Assembly: GCA_023428295.1 (NCBI GenBank)
Contig: JAEYYV010000056.1
Coordinates: 26,642-90,641 of the forward strand
Direction: 5' to 3'
Length of the DNA stretch: 64,000 nt
DNA from: Pseudomonadota bacterium
Lineage (GTDB): Bacteria > Myxococcota_A > Polyangia > Haliangiales > Haliangiaceae
Part shown: piece after piece, positions 1 through 7,892 of the stretch
Layout: each line of letters begins with the position of its first letter
Position numbering within the stretch: position 1 is the stretch's first letter
Position numbers and translations under genes: made by a program
Notes under the pieces: model-generated
The model's input: the letters and a program-made list of their open reading frames with translations, nothing else
Database searches by the model: none
Told to the model about the DNA's origin: nothing

Positions 1-1137
1 GCGATCGAGGAAGCGCCAGCGGCCGAGGACGGCTTCGTCGTCGAATGCGCGGGCGTCGCTCGTGATGCCACGCGCGTTCACGGCCGCGCGCAGCTCGTGG
101 GGAACGTCGAGCTCGTCGTCGTTGTCGCCGCCGTCAGCGCCGTCGGCGGAGCGCGGCTCGATGCACGTGAGCGCCCACAGCGCGAGCGCTCGATCCGCGA
201 GGTCACTCGCGCTCGATGTCGAGCTGTTCGCACGCGCGGCGAAGCTCCACGGCGCGGGCAGCGCGGGACGAATCGCCTCGATGTGCGCGTCGAGCGCGGG
301 CGATGGCTGCCAACGCCAGATCGCGCGATGCGGACGCTGCGCCGTGCGCTCGATCGCGGCGACGAGATCCGCGATGCCGTGCTTCGTGCTGGCCGTGACG
401 CCGACGACCTCGCAGCCCAGCAGCTCCGCGAGCGCGCGCGGCTCGGGCGTCGCGGTCTTCGCTTCGTCGATCATCGTCATCGCGACGACGCAGCGAACGC
501 CGAGCTCCTGCAGCTGGAGCAGCAAGAAGCACGAGCGCGCGACGTTGGTCGCATCCACGACGACGACGGCGACATCGGGGACGGTGGCGCCTTGCAGCCC
601 GAGGATGCCATCGATCGCGATCTGCTCTTCGGCGGAGCGAGCGTTGAGCGAGTACGTGCCTGGAATGTCATCGACGTTCGCGGTGCGGCCTCTGGAGAGC
701 GCGAGCTCGCCGCGCTTTCGCTCCACGGTGATGCCGGGATAGTTCGAGACCTTCGCGCTCGAGCCGGTCAGCGCGTTGAACAGCGTCGTCTTGCCGACGT
801 TGGGATTGCCTGCGAGCACGACGTGAAGGCGCCGGTCCGAGATGCTCGCTGTCGCGTCGGCTTCGGCGGCCAGCGGTGCGGTCGGCTCGATCGGCGGGTC
901 GCTCGTCACAACCGTTGGACGGATGTGGATCTGCGCGGCTTCGGAGCGGCGGATCGACCATTGTCCACCGCGCACTTCGATCTGGATCGGGTCGCCGAGC
1001 GGAGCGACCGTGACGATCTTCACGTCGACCCCCGCCACGAGGCCCATCTCCATGAGACGTCGACGGAAGGCGCGAGGTCCCTCGACGTCGCTCACGTGGA
1101 CCCAGTGGCCCCGTGGGATCTCTGCGAGGGTGGTCAT
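1..1137 (-). CDS. feoAB: FeoA-FeoB fusion ferrous iron transporter (partial, C-terminus beyond left edge)
   Basis: Start of an inner-membrane GTP-gated Fe(II) transporter in which FeoA is fused to the N-terminus of FeoB. Residues 1-75 form the FeoA SH3-like domain. The FeoB G domain follows: G1 GNPNVGKT at about 110-117, G2 NYPGIT near 130, G3 DIPGTY near 156, and a G4-like TMID near 219. About 379 residues are visible before the edge, so the membrane core is missing only because the window ends. The ATG at 1137 is chosen because it starts the FeoA domain (MTTLAEI). A Fur-type palindrome lies 18 bases upstream, so iron-responsive repression is likely. Family assignment is firm; the fused state is seen directly because the frame stays open between the two domains. 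Confidence 0.93.
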   Translation of the reverse strand, partial: MTTLAEIPRGHWVHVSDVEGPRAFRRRLMEMGLVAGVDVKIVTVAPLGDPIQIEVRGGQWSIRRSEAAQIHIRPTVVTSDPPIEPTAPLAAEADATASISDRRLHVVLAGNPNVGKTTLFNALTGSSAKVSNYPGITVERKRGELALSRGRTANVDDIPGTYSLNARSAEEQIAIDGILGLQGATVPDVAVVVVDATNVARSCFLLLQLQELGVRCVVAMTMIDEAKTATPEPRALAELLGCEVVGVTASTKHGIADLVAAIERTAQRPHRAIWRWQPSPALDAHIEAIRPALPAPWSFAARANSSTSSASDLADRALALWALTCIEPRSADGADGGDNDDELDVPHELRAAVNARGITSDARAFDDEAVLGRWRFLDR

Positions 1138-1154
1138 TTCAGACACCTAGCATT

Positions 1155-1173
1155 ATTGAAAATCGTTTTCAAT
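1155..1173. promoter_or_regulatory. Fur-type box
   Basis: The sequence ATTGAAAATCGTTTTCAAT is a perfect inverted repeat with 8-base arms around TCG. It matches the 7-1-7 layout of Fur boxes (TGAAAAT-C-GTTTTCA). It lies between the divergent feoAB and HNH genes, 18 bases from the feoAB start. Control of feoAB by Fur is inferred from position and motif; control of the HNH gene is possible but unsupported. Confidence 0.8.
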
Positions 1174-1231
1174 CTGTGCAGAAGTCGCCAGCTTCCATTG
1201 ACCTGCTACATTCGAACCCCAGAGGGTTTCG

Positions 1232-1771
1232 ATGGACACTGCGCAGACCCTGCTGCTGAATCAGGGTTTCGAACCGATCAAGGTGATCTCGTGGCAGCGC
1301 GCGATCACGCTGTTGTTCCTCGGCAAGGTGGAAGTGCTCGAGGAGTACGGCCGCGACATCAAGTCGGTCAATATCGTCATCAAGGTCCCGGCCGTGGTGC
1401 GGCTGCTCCGGGCGTTTCGGCGCCATGCTCGGCCCGTGAAGTTCTCGCGCGTGAACATCTACGCGCGCGACAACTACAAGTGCCAGTACTGCGCGAAGAA
1501 GGCGTCGATCAGCGAGCTCACCTACGACCACGTCGTCCCTCGCTCGCAGGGCGGGCTCACCGAGTGGACGAACATCGTGACGTGTTGCTACTTGTGCAAC
1601 CGCAAGAAGGGCGGACGCACGCCGCGCGAAGCCGGCATGGCGCTGCTCGCGCAACCCACGCAACCGAACTGGGTGCCAGCGGTCGCGATCCGGATCTCGC
1701 TGCGCTCCGTTCCGGACGCGTGGCGCGACTATCTGTACTGGACCGGCGAGCTCGACAACGAACCGGCGTAG
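1232..1771 (+). CDS. HNH endonuclease domain protein
   Basis: A 179-residue protein with an HNH nuclease fold. A zinc knuckle (C84-x2-C87 and C119-x2-C122) frames the catalytic DH pair (D99, H100), which is followed by VVPRSQGG and N114. The last Cys is followed by N123, as in stand-alone HNH proteins of this size found widely in bacteria. The N-terminal 75 residues (LLLNQGFEPIKVISWQRAI) are typical of this family, which is often encoded alone and whose substrate is unknown. It is divergent from feoAB and lies 11 bases before the phosphatase gene. There is no toxin/immunity, phage or restriction context here, so no specific role is assigned. Confidence 0.85.
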   Translation: MDTAQTLLLNQGFEPIKVISWQRAITLLFLGKVEVLEEYGRDIKSVNIVIKVPAVVRLLRAFRRHARPVKFSRVNIYARDNYKCQYCAKKASISELTYDHVVPRSQGGLTEWTNIVTCCYLCNRKKGGRTPREAGMALLAQPTQPNWVPAVAIRISLRSVPDAWRDYLYWTGELDNEPA

Positions 1772-1782
1772 ATTTCGTCCGC

Positions 1783-2253
1783 GTGCGGATCTGCTTCGTA
1801 TGCTTGGGCAACATCTGTCGCTCGCCGACAGCGGAGGGCGTGATGCGCTCGCTCGTCGAGACGGCCTGCCTCTCCGATCGCGTCGTGCTCGATAGCGCGG
1901 GCACGGGCGCGTATCACGTCGGCGAGCTGACCGATCCGCGGACACGTGCAGCGGCCAAGCGGCGCGGCTACGACCTCGTGCATCGCGCCTGGCAGTTCAC
2001 CGCGAAGGACTTCGATCGCTTCGACCTCGTGCTCGCGATGGACACGCAGAACCTGCGGCACTTGCGCTTGCTCGCGCAGGGACGCACCCACGACATTCGC
2101 CTGTTTCGCAGCTTCGACGCGACGGCAGGTGAGGGCGCGGAGGTTCCGGATCCGTGGTACGGCGGCGACGAGGGCTTTCACGAAGTGCTCGATCAATGCG
2201 AGCGCGCGTGCGAAGGACTGCTCGCCTACGTGAAGGCGCAGCTCGGCGCATGA
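1783..2253 (+). CDS. Low-molecular-weight protein tyrosine phosphatase family
   Basis: A cytoplasmic phosphatase of the LMW-PTP/arsenate reductase-like fold, 156 residues. The P-loop at the very N-terminus reads CLGNICRS, with nucleophile C7 and phosphate-binding R13. The general acid Asp lies in a PDPW motif near D123. The GTG at 1783 is chosen because it places the P-loop at the normal position; a much longer open frame upstream is a shadow of feoAB. The gene overlaps the next start by ATGA, so it is probably translated together with the fructosamine-kinase-like gene. In many bacteria LMW-PTPs sit with fructosamine kinase genes and may act on sugar phosphates, but tyrosine phosphatase activity remains possible. 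Confidence 0.9.
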   Translation: MRICFVCLGNICRSPTAEGVMRSLVETACLSDRVVLDSAGTGAYHVGELTDPRTRAAAKRRGYDLVHRAWQFTAKDFDRFDLVLAMDTQNLRHLRLLAQGRTHDIRLFRSFDATAGEGAEVPDPWYGGDEGFHEVLDQCERACEGLLAYVKAQLGA

Positions 2254-3098
2254 GATGGTACGAGGAGCTGCAAGCCACGCTCGGCAAGGTGATCCGCACC
2301 GAGCCCGTGCACGGCGGCAGCATCAACGACGTCTGTCGCGTCACGTTCGCGGACAAGCGCATGGCGTTCGTGAAGACTCACGCCTCGCCGCCGCCGGGCA
2401 TGTATGCGGCGGAGGCGCACGGCCTCACGTGGTTGCGACCAGGACCGCTTCGCGTTCCTCGCGTGATCGCGGCGGCGGACTCGTACCTCGCGCTCGAGTG
2501 GATCGACTTCGCGGGTGCGATGCCGTCCGGCGGGCTCGCGCAAGAGCTCCTCGGGCGTGGGCTCGCGGAGCTGCACGCGCTCGGTGCTCCCTCGTTCGGA
2601 CTCGAGCGCGATAACTTCTTGGCGACGCTGCCGCAGGACAACGCGCCCGCGCCGGAGATCGTCACGTTCTTCGTCGAGCGGAGGCTCGCGCCGGTGGTCG
2701 AGCAGATCCGACTGGCGGACGGGATGCCCGATCTCCGTCGCGGACTGGACGCGTTGCGCGCGCGGCCCGAGCTGTTCGGCGAGCCAGAGCCACCGGCACG
2801 ACTGCACGGCGATCTATGGAGCGGCAACGTCGGGGTGAGCGACGGCGAACCGGTCATCTTCGATCCCGCGGTGTACGGCGGCCATCGCGAGATCGATCTC
2901 GCGATGCTCGATCTGTTTGGCGGGCTGCGCGACCGTGCGGTCGCCGCCTATCACGAGGCGTATCCGCTCACCGACGGATGGCGCCCGCGGCTGAAGCTGT
3001 GGTCGCTGTATCCGCTCGCCTGCCACGCCGTGCTGTTCGGCGGCGACTACGTGAAGCGAACGGCCGTCACGCTCGACCAAGTCCTCGCGGCGCGATAA
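2250..3098 (+). CDS. Fructosamine kinase family protein
   Basis: A 282-residue kinase of the fructosamine-3-kinase family (APH-like fold), which in characterised members phosphorylates ketoamine adducts on proteins or amino acids so they decompose. Visible marks are the GGSIND nucleotide-site segment near residue 20, the catalytic HGDLWSGN (H186) and a following FDPAVYGG Mg-binding Asp, plus the C-terminal YPLACHAVLFGGDY typical of the family. The ATG at 2250 overlaps the stop of the preceding phosphatase. Kinase plus LMW-PTP matches a known deglycation-type pairing, in which the phosphatase may process the product; that link is inference. Confidence 0.88.
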   Translation: MRWYEELQATLGKVIRTEPVHGGSINDVCRVTFADKRMAFVKTHASPPPGMYAAEAHGLTWLRPGPLRVPRVIAAADSYLALEWIDFAGAMPSGGLAQELLGRGLAELHALGAPSFGLERDNFLATLPQDNAPAPEIVTFFVERRLAPVVEQIRLADGMPDLRRGLDALRARPELFGEPEPPARLHGDLWSGNVGVSDGEPVIFDPAVYGGHREIDLAMLDLFGGLRDRAVAAYHEAYPLTDGWRPRLKLWSLYPLACHAVLFGGDYVKRTAVTLDQVLAAR

Positions 3099-3107
3099 GC
3101 CTGGCTC

Positions 3108-4631
3108 ATGGATCTCGCCGAGCGCGCCGTCGACGCAGCCCGAAAGCTCACTCGCAACGGAGAGGCCATCGACGAGCACCAAGTGGTCGTCGAGCGCGTC
3201 GCGTATGCGGCCACCGAAGCGCGTGTGATCGCCGAGCTCGCGAACGTGCCCGCTCAGCAAGCGGATGCCGCGAAGGTCGCGATCGCGGAGCTGTCAGCGA
3301 GCATCGCGTATCGCCTCGCACCGATCGCCGAGACGCTCGGTATCGAGGTCACGCATCCGCCGCAAAGCGGCCTCGCCCCCGCCACCGTCGAGGCCGTCGG
3401 CGCCGCGACGATCGCGAGCGAAGGTCGCCTCGCGTGGCCGCTCGACGAGGTGCTCGAGGAAGTGCGCCAGAACGTGCGCGCGTTCGCCGAGCGCGAGGTC
3501 GTGCCGCACGCCGAGCGCATCCATCATCACGACGAGCTGGTGCCCGAGCGCTTCATCGAGGAGATGGCCAAGCTCGGTTACTTCGGACTCTCGATCCCCG
3601 AGAAGTACGGTGGTCACGAGCTCGGAAACCTCGCGATGATCCTCACCACCGAAGAGCTCTCGCGTGGATCGCTCGCCGCCGCGGGCTCGCTCATCACGCG
3701 TCCCGAGATCCTGGCGAAGGCGCTCATCGCCGGTGGCACCGAGGAGCAGAAGCAACGGTGGCTGCCCGCGCTCGCAGCGGGCGAGATCATGGCCGCGATC
3801 AGCGTGACGGAGCCAGACGTCGGATCGGACGTCGCGAGCGTGTCGTGTCGCGCCGAGAAGGTCGACGGTGGCTTCGAGATCACCGGCGCGAAGGCGTGGT
3901 GCACGTTCGCCGGACGCGCCGACGTGATCGCACTCCTCGCGCGCACCGATGCGGATCCCGGCAAGGGCGCGCGCGGACTCTCGCTGTTCATCGTCGACAA
4001 GCCGCGCTTCCTCGGTCACGACTTCACGGCCACGCAGCCGAGCGGCGGCGCGCTGACCGGGAAGGCGGATCGCACGCCCGGCTATCGCGGCATGCACTCG
4101 TTCACCCTCTCCTTTGATAAGTGGTTTGTTCCGGACGCCCAGCTCGTCGGTGGGCCCGAGGGCTCGGGGCGCGGGTTCGGCCTCCAGATGGCGGGCTTCG
4201 TGGCCGGACGTCTGCAGACCGGCGGCCGCGCCTGCGGCGTGACGAGCGCGGCCCTCGAGGCGACAGCGCGCTACGTCGCCGAGCGGAAGCAGTTCAAGAA
4301 GCCCATCGGCGACTATGGCCTGACGCGTTATCACCTGGGCCGGATGACGAGCCGGCTCGTCGCCGCGCGCGCGATCACCTATGCCGCGGCATTGGCGATG
4401 GATGCCGACGAGAAGACGGCGGGACCGTTGGCGGCGATGGCGAAGCTGTTCGCGTGTGATGTCGCCGTCGAGGTGACCCAGCTCGGCCAACTGCTGCACG
4501 GCGGTTGGGGCTACGCCGAGGAGTATCCGATCAGCCGATACGTAGCCGACGCCCAGGTGCTCCCGATCTTCGAGGGTGTGAAACCGATCCTCGCGCTCAA
4601 GGTCATCGGTCGATCCCTGCTCGGGCGATAG
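3108..4631 (+). CDS. Acyl-CoA dehydrogenase with N-terminal extension (methylsuccinyl-CoA dehydrogenase-like)
   Basis: FAD-dependent acyl-CoA dehydrogenase, 507 residues, about 110 longer than the usual 380-400. The core begins near residue 110 (LDEVLEEVRQNVRAFAEREV), followed by YFGLSIPEKYGG, the FAD/substrate segment AISVTEPDVGSDV, and the C-terminal RKQFKKPIGDY and LLHGGWGYAEEYPISRY. The usual catalytic-Glu position is FEGVKPI (E489). The extra N-terminal helical domain and overall length resemble (2S)-methylsuccinyl-CoA dehydrogenase of the ethylmalonyl-CoA pathway; that substrate is inference. The gene begins 9 bases after the kinase gene. Confidence 0.82.
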   Translation: MDLAERAVDAARKLTRNGEAIDEHQVVVERVAYAATEARVIAELANVPAQQADAAKVAIAELSASIAYRLAPIAETLGIEVTHPPQSGLAPATVEAVGAATIASEGRLAWPLDEVLEEVRQNVRAFAEREVVPHAERIHHHDELVPERFIEEMAKLGYFGLSIPEKYGGHELGNLAMILTTEELSRGSLAAAGSLITRPEILAKALIAGGTEEQKQRWLPALAAGEIMAAISVTEPDVGSDVASVSCRAEKVDGGFEITGAKAWCTFAGRADVIALLARTDADPGKGARGLSLFIVDKPRFLGHDFTATQPSGGALTGKADRTPGYRGMHSFTLSFDKWFVPDAQLVGGPEGSGRGFGLQMAGFVAGRLQTGGRACGVTSAALEATARYVAERKQFKKPIGDYGLTRYHLGRMTSRLVAARAITYAAALAMDADEKTAGPLAAMAKLFACDVAVEVTQLGQLLHGGWGYAEEYPISRYVADAQVLPIFEGVKPILALKVIGRSLLGR

Positions 4632-4703
4632 CGTTCGCTACCCCAAGCGCTACCCCAGCCACGTTTCCAATTGCCGTCGTGGCCTTCTATGATGGCCGGC
4701 ACG

Positions 4704-7700
4704 ATGACGAAACGTTTCGCGTGGCTCGGGGCAGCCATGCTGATGGTGATCTTCGCGCACGGAAGCGCGCGAGCACAGGCGAGCGAGCCATTGAAGCCGT
4801 ACGTCGTGTTCGCGTTCGACACGTCGGGCTCGATGGCATCGGCTACCGGATCCGGACCGCCATCGTGCGGCGGCTCCGACACACGACTCGATCACGCGCG
4901 TTGCGCGCTGAACAAGATCGTCAACTCGTATGGCGACATGACGTTCGCGCTCGGTCACTTCCGCTCGGCGAAGAGCGGCACGGTGTCGGGAACGTTCCCG
5001 AGTGGTTGTTGCTGGCGTGGTCCGGACGTCGGCGGGTCTGGCGGATGCGCCGCGGGACCGACGTGCAACGCGACGTCGGACATGTTCGAGCTCGTCACCG
5101 GACTCGTCGAGGGACAGAACGTGCTGTCCGAGCGGTGGACGAACTTCAGCGGTAACTCGTGCGTGAACACGGGCACCGATCCCGAGCTGTGGGCAGCGTC
5201 CGGCAACACGCCGCTCGAGGGAACGCTGCGCGGTGCGAAGCAGTACTTCATCGGCGGCCAGGGCCCGTCGCAAACGATCTGGCCGGCCGCTGCAGGTGCT
5301 GCCGGTGGCTTCGATCCGATCCGCAACGATCCGACGAAGACGAGCTTTCTCCCGACGGGATGCAATCCCGCGCCGAACTGCACGACGAACTGCTGCGCGA
5401 CGCAGTGCCGTCCGTACATCGTCATCCTCATGACCGACGGCGAAGAGACGTGCAGCGGCACGCCGGCGAACGGCGCCGCCGCGCTGCTCCAGACCGACGT
5501 CGACAACCGGCGCTATCGCGTCCAGACCGTGCCGATCGGGTTCGGCATCCCCGAGGGCAACGCGCAGATCGAGAGCATCGCGCACGCGGGTGGCAAGCCG
5601 AACGTTCCGGGCGTGGACGAGGGCTACTACGCGTCCGACGAGGCAGGGCTGCAGCTCGCGATCTCGCAGATCCTCGACGACGCGATCCGCACCGAGACGT
5701 GCAACAACCTCGACGACGACTGCGACACGTTCGTCGACGAAGGCTTCATCAAGACGGGCACGTGCAACAACGGACGGCTCGGCAAGTGCCGCGTGAACGG
5801 CACGCCGGTGTGCCGCGCCGACGGAACGAACACCGAGTGCAACGCGGGCTTCGCGGCGTGCGCCGGCCTGACGGCGGGGCAGGCGTGCTCCGTGGTCAAC
5901 GCGGCGAGCGCGACCGTGCCGGGCACCTGCCAAGCCGTGGGGCCTTCGCTGTCGTGCGTTCCCACCGCGGCCGCGAGTGAAGTGGGACTGGGCTGCAACA
6001 ACATCGACGACGATTGCGACGGCCTCGTCGACGAAGGCGTCACGGGGTGCACGTGCATCCCGCAGACGGAGATCTGCGACGGAATCAACAACGACTGCGA
6101 CGGCGCCACCGACGAGGGAACCGCGGTTCCGTGCGGCACCGGCACGTGCACCGGTGTTCGTCCGTGTGAGCCGACGGCCGGATGCGATCCGTCGCCGACG
6201 TGCACCACGGGCAACTGCTGCCTCGGCGCGTGCACCGCGCCGACGCCGAGCCCGGAGATCTGCGATGGCCTCGACAACAACTGCGATGGCAATCGCGATG
6301 GCTTCCAAGAGGCGTGCTCGAACATGTTCTGCCCGGGCGGCACGTGCACTGGCGGCACGGCTCCCGACGAGCGCAGGTGTGTCGGCGGTACGCGCGCCGG
6401 TCAGCGTTGCGACACGTTCGCGGAGTTCGACCCGCAGAATAACCCGAAGGCGAAGCCGGGCTCCGGGTGCGCCGCGCTCGGCGCTGCGTGCATCTGCAAT
6501 CCAGGCGCGCGCACGTGTCCGCTCAACGGCACCGGTATGTACAGCGCGTGCACCGGCGAGGTCGAGCCGGGCATCGAGATCTGCAACAACCTCGACGACG
6601 ATTGCGACGGCAAGATCGACGAAGCGCCGCCGGTGACGTGCACCACCGACGCGCAGTGTCCACCGATCACGCCGGACTGTGACAACCCGAGCGGCATGGC
6701 GAACATGGGCACGTGTCAGCCGGCCGACTGCTCGGTCAACAGCTGTGGTGGGTTGCTGCTCTGCCAAGGCGGCGTCCAGACCTGTACGCAGCAAGCCGGA
6801 ACCGACGACACGTGCAACGGCGTCGACGAGGACTGCGACGGGATGGTCGACGAGGGCTGGGAGTGCACCGATCCCGACGGCCCCGACAACATCTTGGGCA
6901 ACGCGGATGACTGTCCGTGCAGCGTCGCCGGTCAGTGCAACGCCTCCGAGTCCTGCCAGAACGGATCGGTCGTGTGCATGGGCAACCCGGTCGCGCAGGA
7001 GAGCTGCAACTGCGACGACGACGATTGCGACGGATCCACCGACGAGGGCGCGCTATGCGGCGCTGGCGCGTCGTGCGTGAACTGTCAGTGCGCGTTCGCG
7101 TGCAGCCCCGGCGAGTTCCCGTGTCCGATGGGCAAGATCTGCAACGCGCAGAACTTCTGCGTCGCGGATCCGTGCTTCGGCTTCACGTGCCCCGACGTCC
7201 CGGGCGACAAGCAGATCTGTCGTCCCAAGGCGAGCAACCCCGCCGACAAGGAGTGCGTGTCCGCGTGCGATCCGACGGTGATCCAGTGCGGCGGCCTCGT
7301 CTGCTACAAGCCGACGGGCGAGTGTCGCCCCGACGATTGCACGACGTTCCCCGAGTACTGCAACGCGACGGAGAACTGCATCAACGGTAACTGCGTCGGC
7401 AACCCGTGTAACGGCGTGCAGTGCGCTGCTGGCGAGTACTGCAACGGCGGCATCTGCATCGGCAGCTGCGCCACCGTCGATTGTCCCAGCGGACAGCGCT
7501 GCCGCCTCGGCGCGTGCGAACCGAACCCGTGCGCGAACGGTTGTCCGTTCGGTCAAGCGTGTGACGACGCGTCGGGCGTGTGTGTCCCCGACCAGTGCAA
7601 CATCGTGACGTGCCCGCAGGGACAGTGGTGCAACCCGAACAAGAACGGCGGCACGTGCGAGGACGATCCGTGCGCGATCTTCGGCATCGAGTGCGCCGAA

Positions 7701-7892
7701 GGCGAGGTCTGCAAAGGTGGCACGTGCTTCGACAAGAATGACTTCCTGCCGGACGCGGGGGTCGAGCAACACGTGACCACCGGTGGTGGCGGCGGATGCA
7801 GCACGTCGGGTGGATCGTCGTCGCTCCTCGTCGGCCTCGGTCTTCTCTGGCTCGTGCGGAGACGTCGCGCGGCGAAGGGAGGTGCGCTGTGA
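4704..7892 (+). CDS. MopE-like VWA-domain surface protein with MYXO-CTERM tail
   Basis: A 1062-residue exported protein. The ATG at 4704 gives a clean signal peptide (MTKRFAWLGAAMLMVIF...ARAQA); upstream in-frame ATGs at 4671, 4689 and 4692 would lengthen it without benefit. A von Willebrand A domain begins near residue 32 (VFAFDTSGSM, MIDAS DxSGS) and runs to about 320. At least seven MopE-type motifs of the form C-N/D-x3-D/N-D/N-D/N-C-D-G-x2-D-E-G follow at about 332, 430, 457, 519, 626, 703 and 768, then a Cys-rich region. The C-terminus is GGGGCSTSGG, one transmembrane helix and RRRR, a MYXO-CTERM sorting signal. It is probably processed by a myxosortase and held at the surface. The role is likely adhesion or Ca/metal-dependent binding; no ligand is evident. 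Confidence 0.88.
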   Translation: MTKRFAWLGAAMLMVIFAHGSARAQASEPLKPYVVFAFDTSGSMASATGSGPPSCGGSDTRLDHARCALNKIVNSYGDMTFALGHFRSAKSGTVSGTFPSGCCWRGPDVGGSGGCAAGPTCNATSDMFELVTGLVEGQNVLSERWTNFSGNSCVNTGTDPELWAASGNTPLEGTLRGAKQYFIGGQGPSQTIWPAAAGAAGGFDPIRNDPTKTSFLPTGCNPAPNCTTNCCATQCRPYIVILMTDGEETCSGTPANGAAALLQTDVDNRRYRVQTVPIGFGIPEGNAQIESIAHAGGKPNVPGVDEGYYASDEAGLQLAISQILDDAIRTETCNNLDDDCDTFVDEGFIKTGTCNNGRLGKCRVNGTPVCRADGTNTECNAGFAACAGLTAGQACSVVNAASATVPGTCQAVGPSLSCVPTAAASEVGLGCNNIDDDCDGLVDEGVTGCTCIPQTEICDGINNDCDGATDEGTAVPCGTGTCTGVRPCEPTAGCDPSPTCTTGNCCLGACTAPTPSPEICDGLDNNCDGNRDGFQEACSNMFCPGGTCTGGTAPDERRCVGGTRAGQRCDTFAEFDPQNNPKAKPGSGCAALGAACICNPGARTCPLNGTGMYSACTGEVEPGIEICNNLDDDCDGKIDEAPPVTCTTDAQCPPITPDCDNPSGMANMGTCQPADCSVNSCGGLLLCQGGVQTCTQQAGTDDTCNGVDEDCDGMVDEGWECTDPDGPDNILGNADDCPCSVAGQCNASESCQNGSVVCMGNPVAQESCNCDDDDCDGSTDEGALCGAGASCVNCQCAFACSPGEFPCPMGKICNAQNFCVADPCFGFTCPDVPGDKQICRPKASNPADKECVSACDPTVIQCGGLVCYKPTGECRPDDCTTFPEYCNATENCINGNCVGNPCNGVQCAAGEYCNGGICIGSCATVDCPSGQRCRLGACEPNPCANGCPFGQACDDASGVCVPDQCNIVTCPQGQWCNPNKNGGTCEDDPCAIFGIECAEGEVCKGGTCFDKNDFLPDAGVEQHVTTGGGGGCSTSGGSSSLLVGLGLLWLVRRRRAAKGGAL
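5700..7060 (+). repeat. MopE-type Cys-Asp repeats in the VWA protein
   Basis: Seven irregularly spaced copies of a 15-16-residue motif read CNNLDDDCDTFVDEG, CNNIDDDCDGLVDEG, CDGINNDCDGATDEG and variants. At DNA level they share a core like TGCAACAACCTCGACGACGATTGCGACGG (two near-identical copies near 5700 and 6583). The motif is known from MopE/CorA-type copper and Ca-binding proteins and is common in Myxococcota surface proteins. Spacing from 27 to over 100 residues shows it is not a simple tandem array. Confidence 0.85.

Noticed and set aside
97..2253. A 718-codon plus-strand open frame spanning feoAB and the phosphatase
   Set aside because: Only its last 156 codons encode a recognisable protein (LMW-PTP). 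The rest is antisense to feoAB and HNH-region sequence with no domain.
4650..6794. Long minus-strand open frame opposite the MopE-like VWA gene
   Set aside because: An antisense shadow: low-complexity Arg/Ala/Asp composition, no domain, and the plus strand carries clear motifs throughout.
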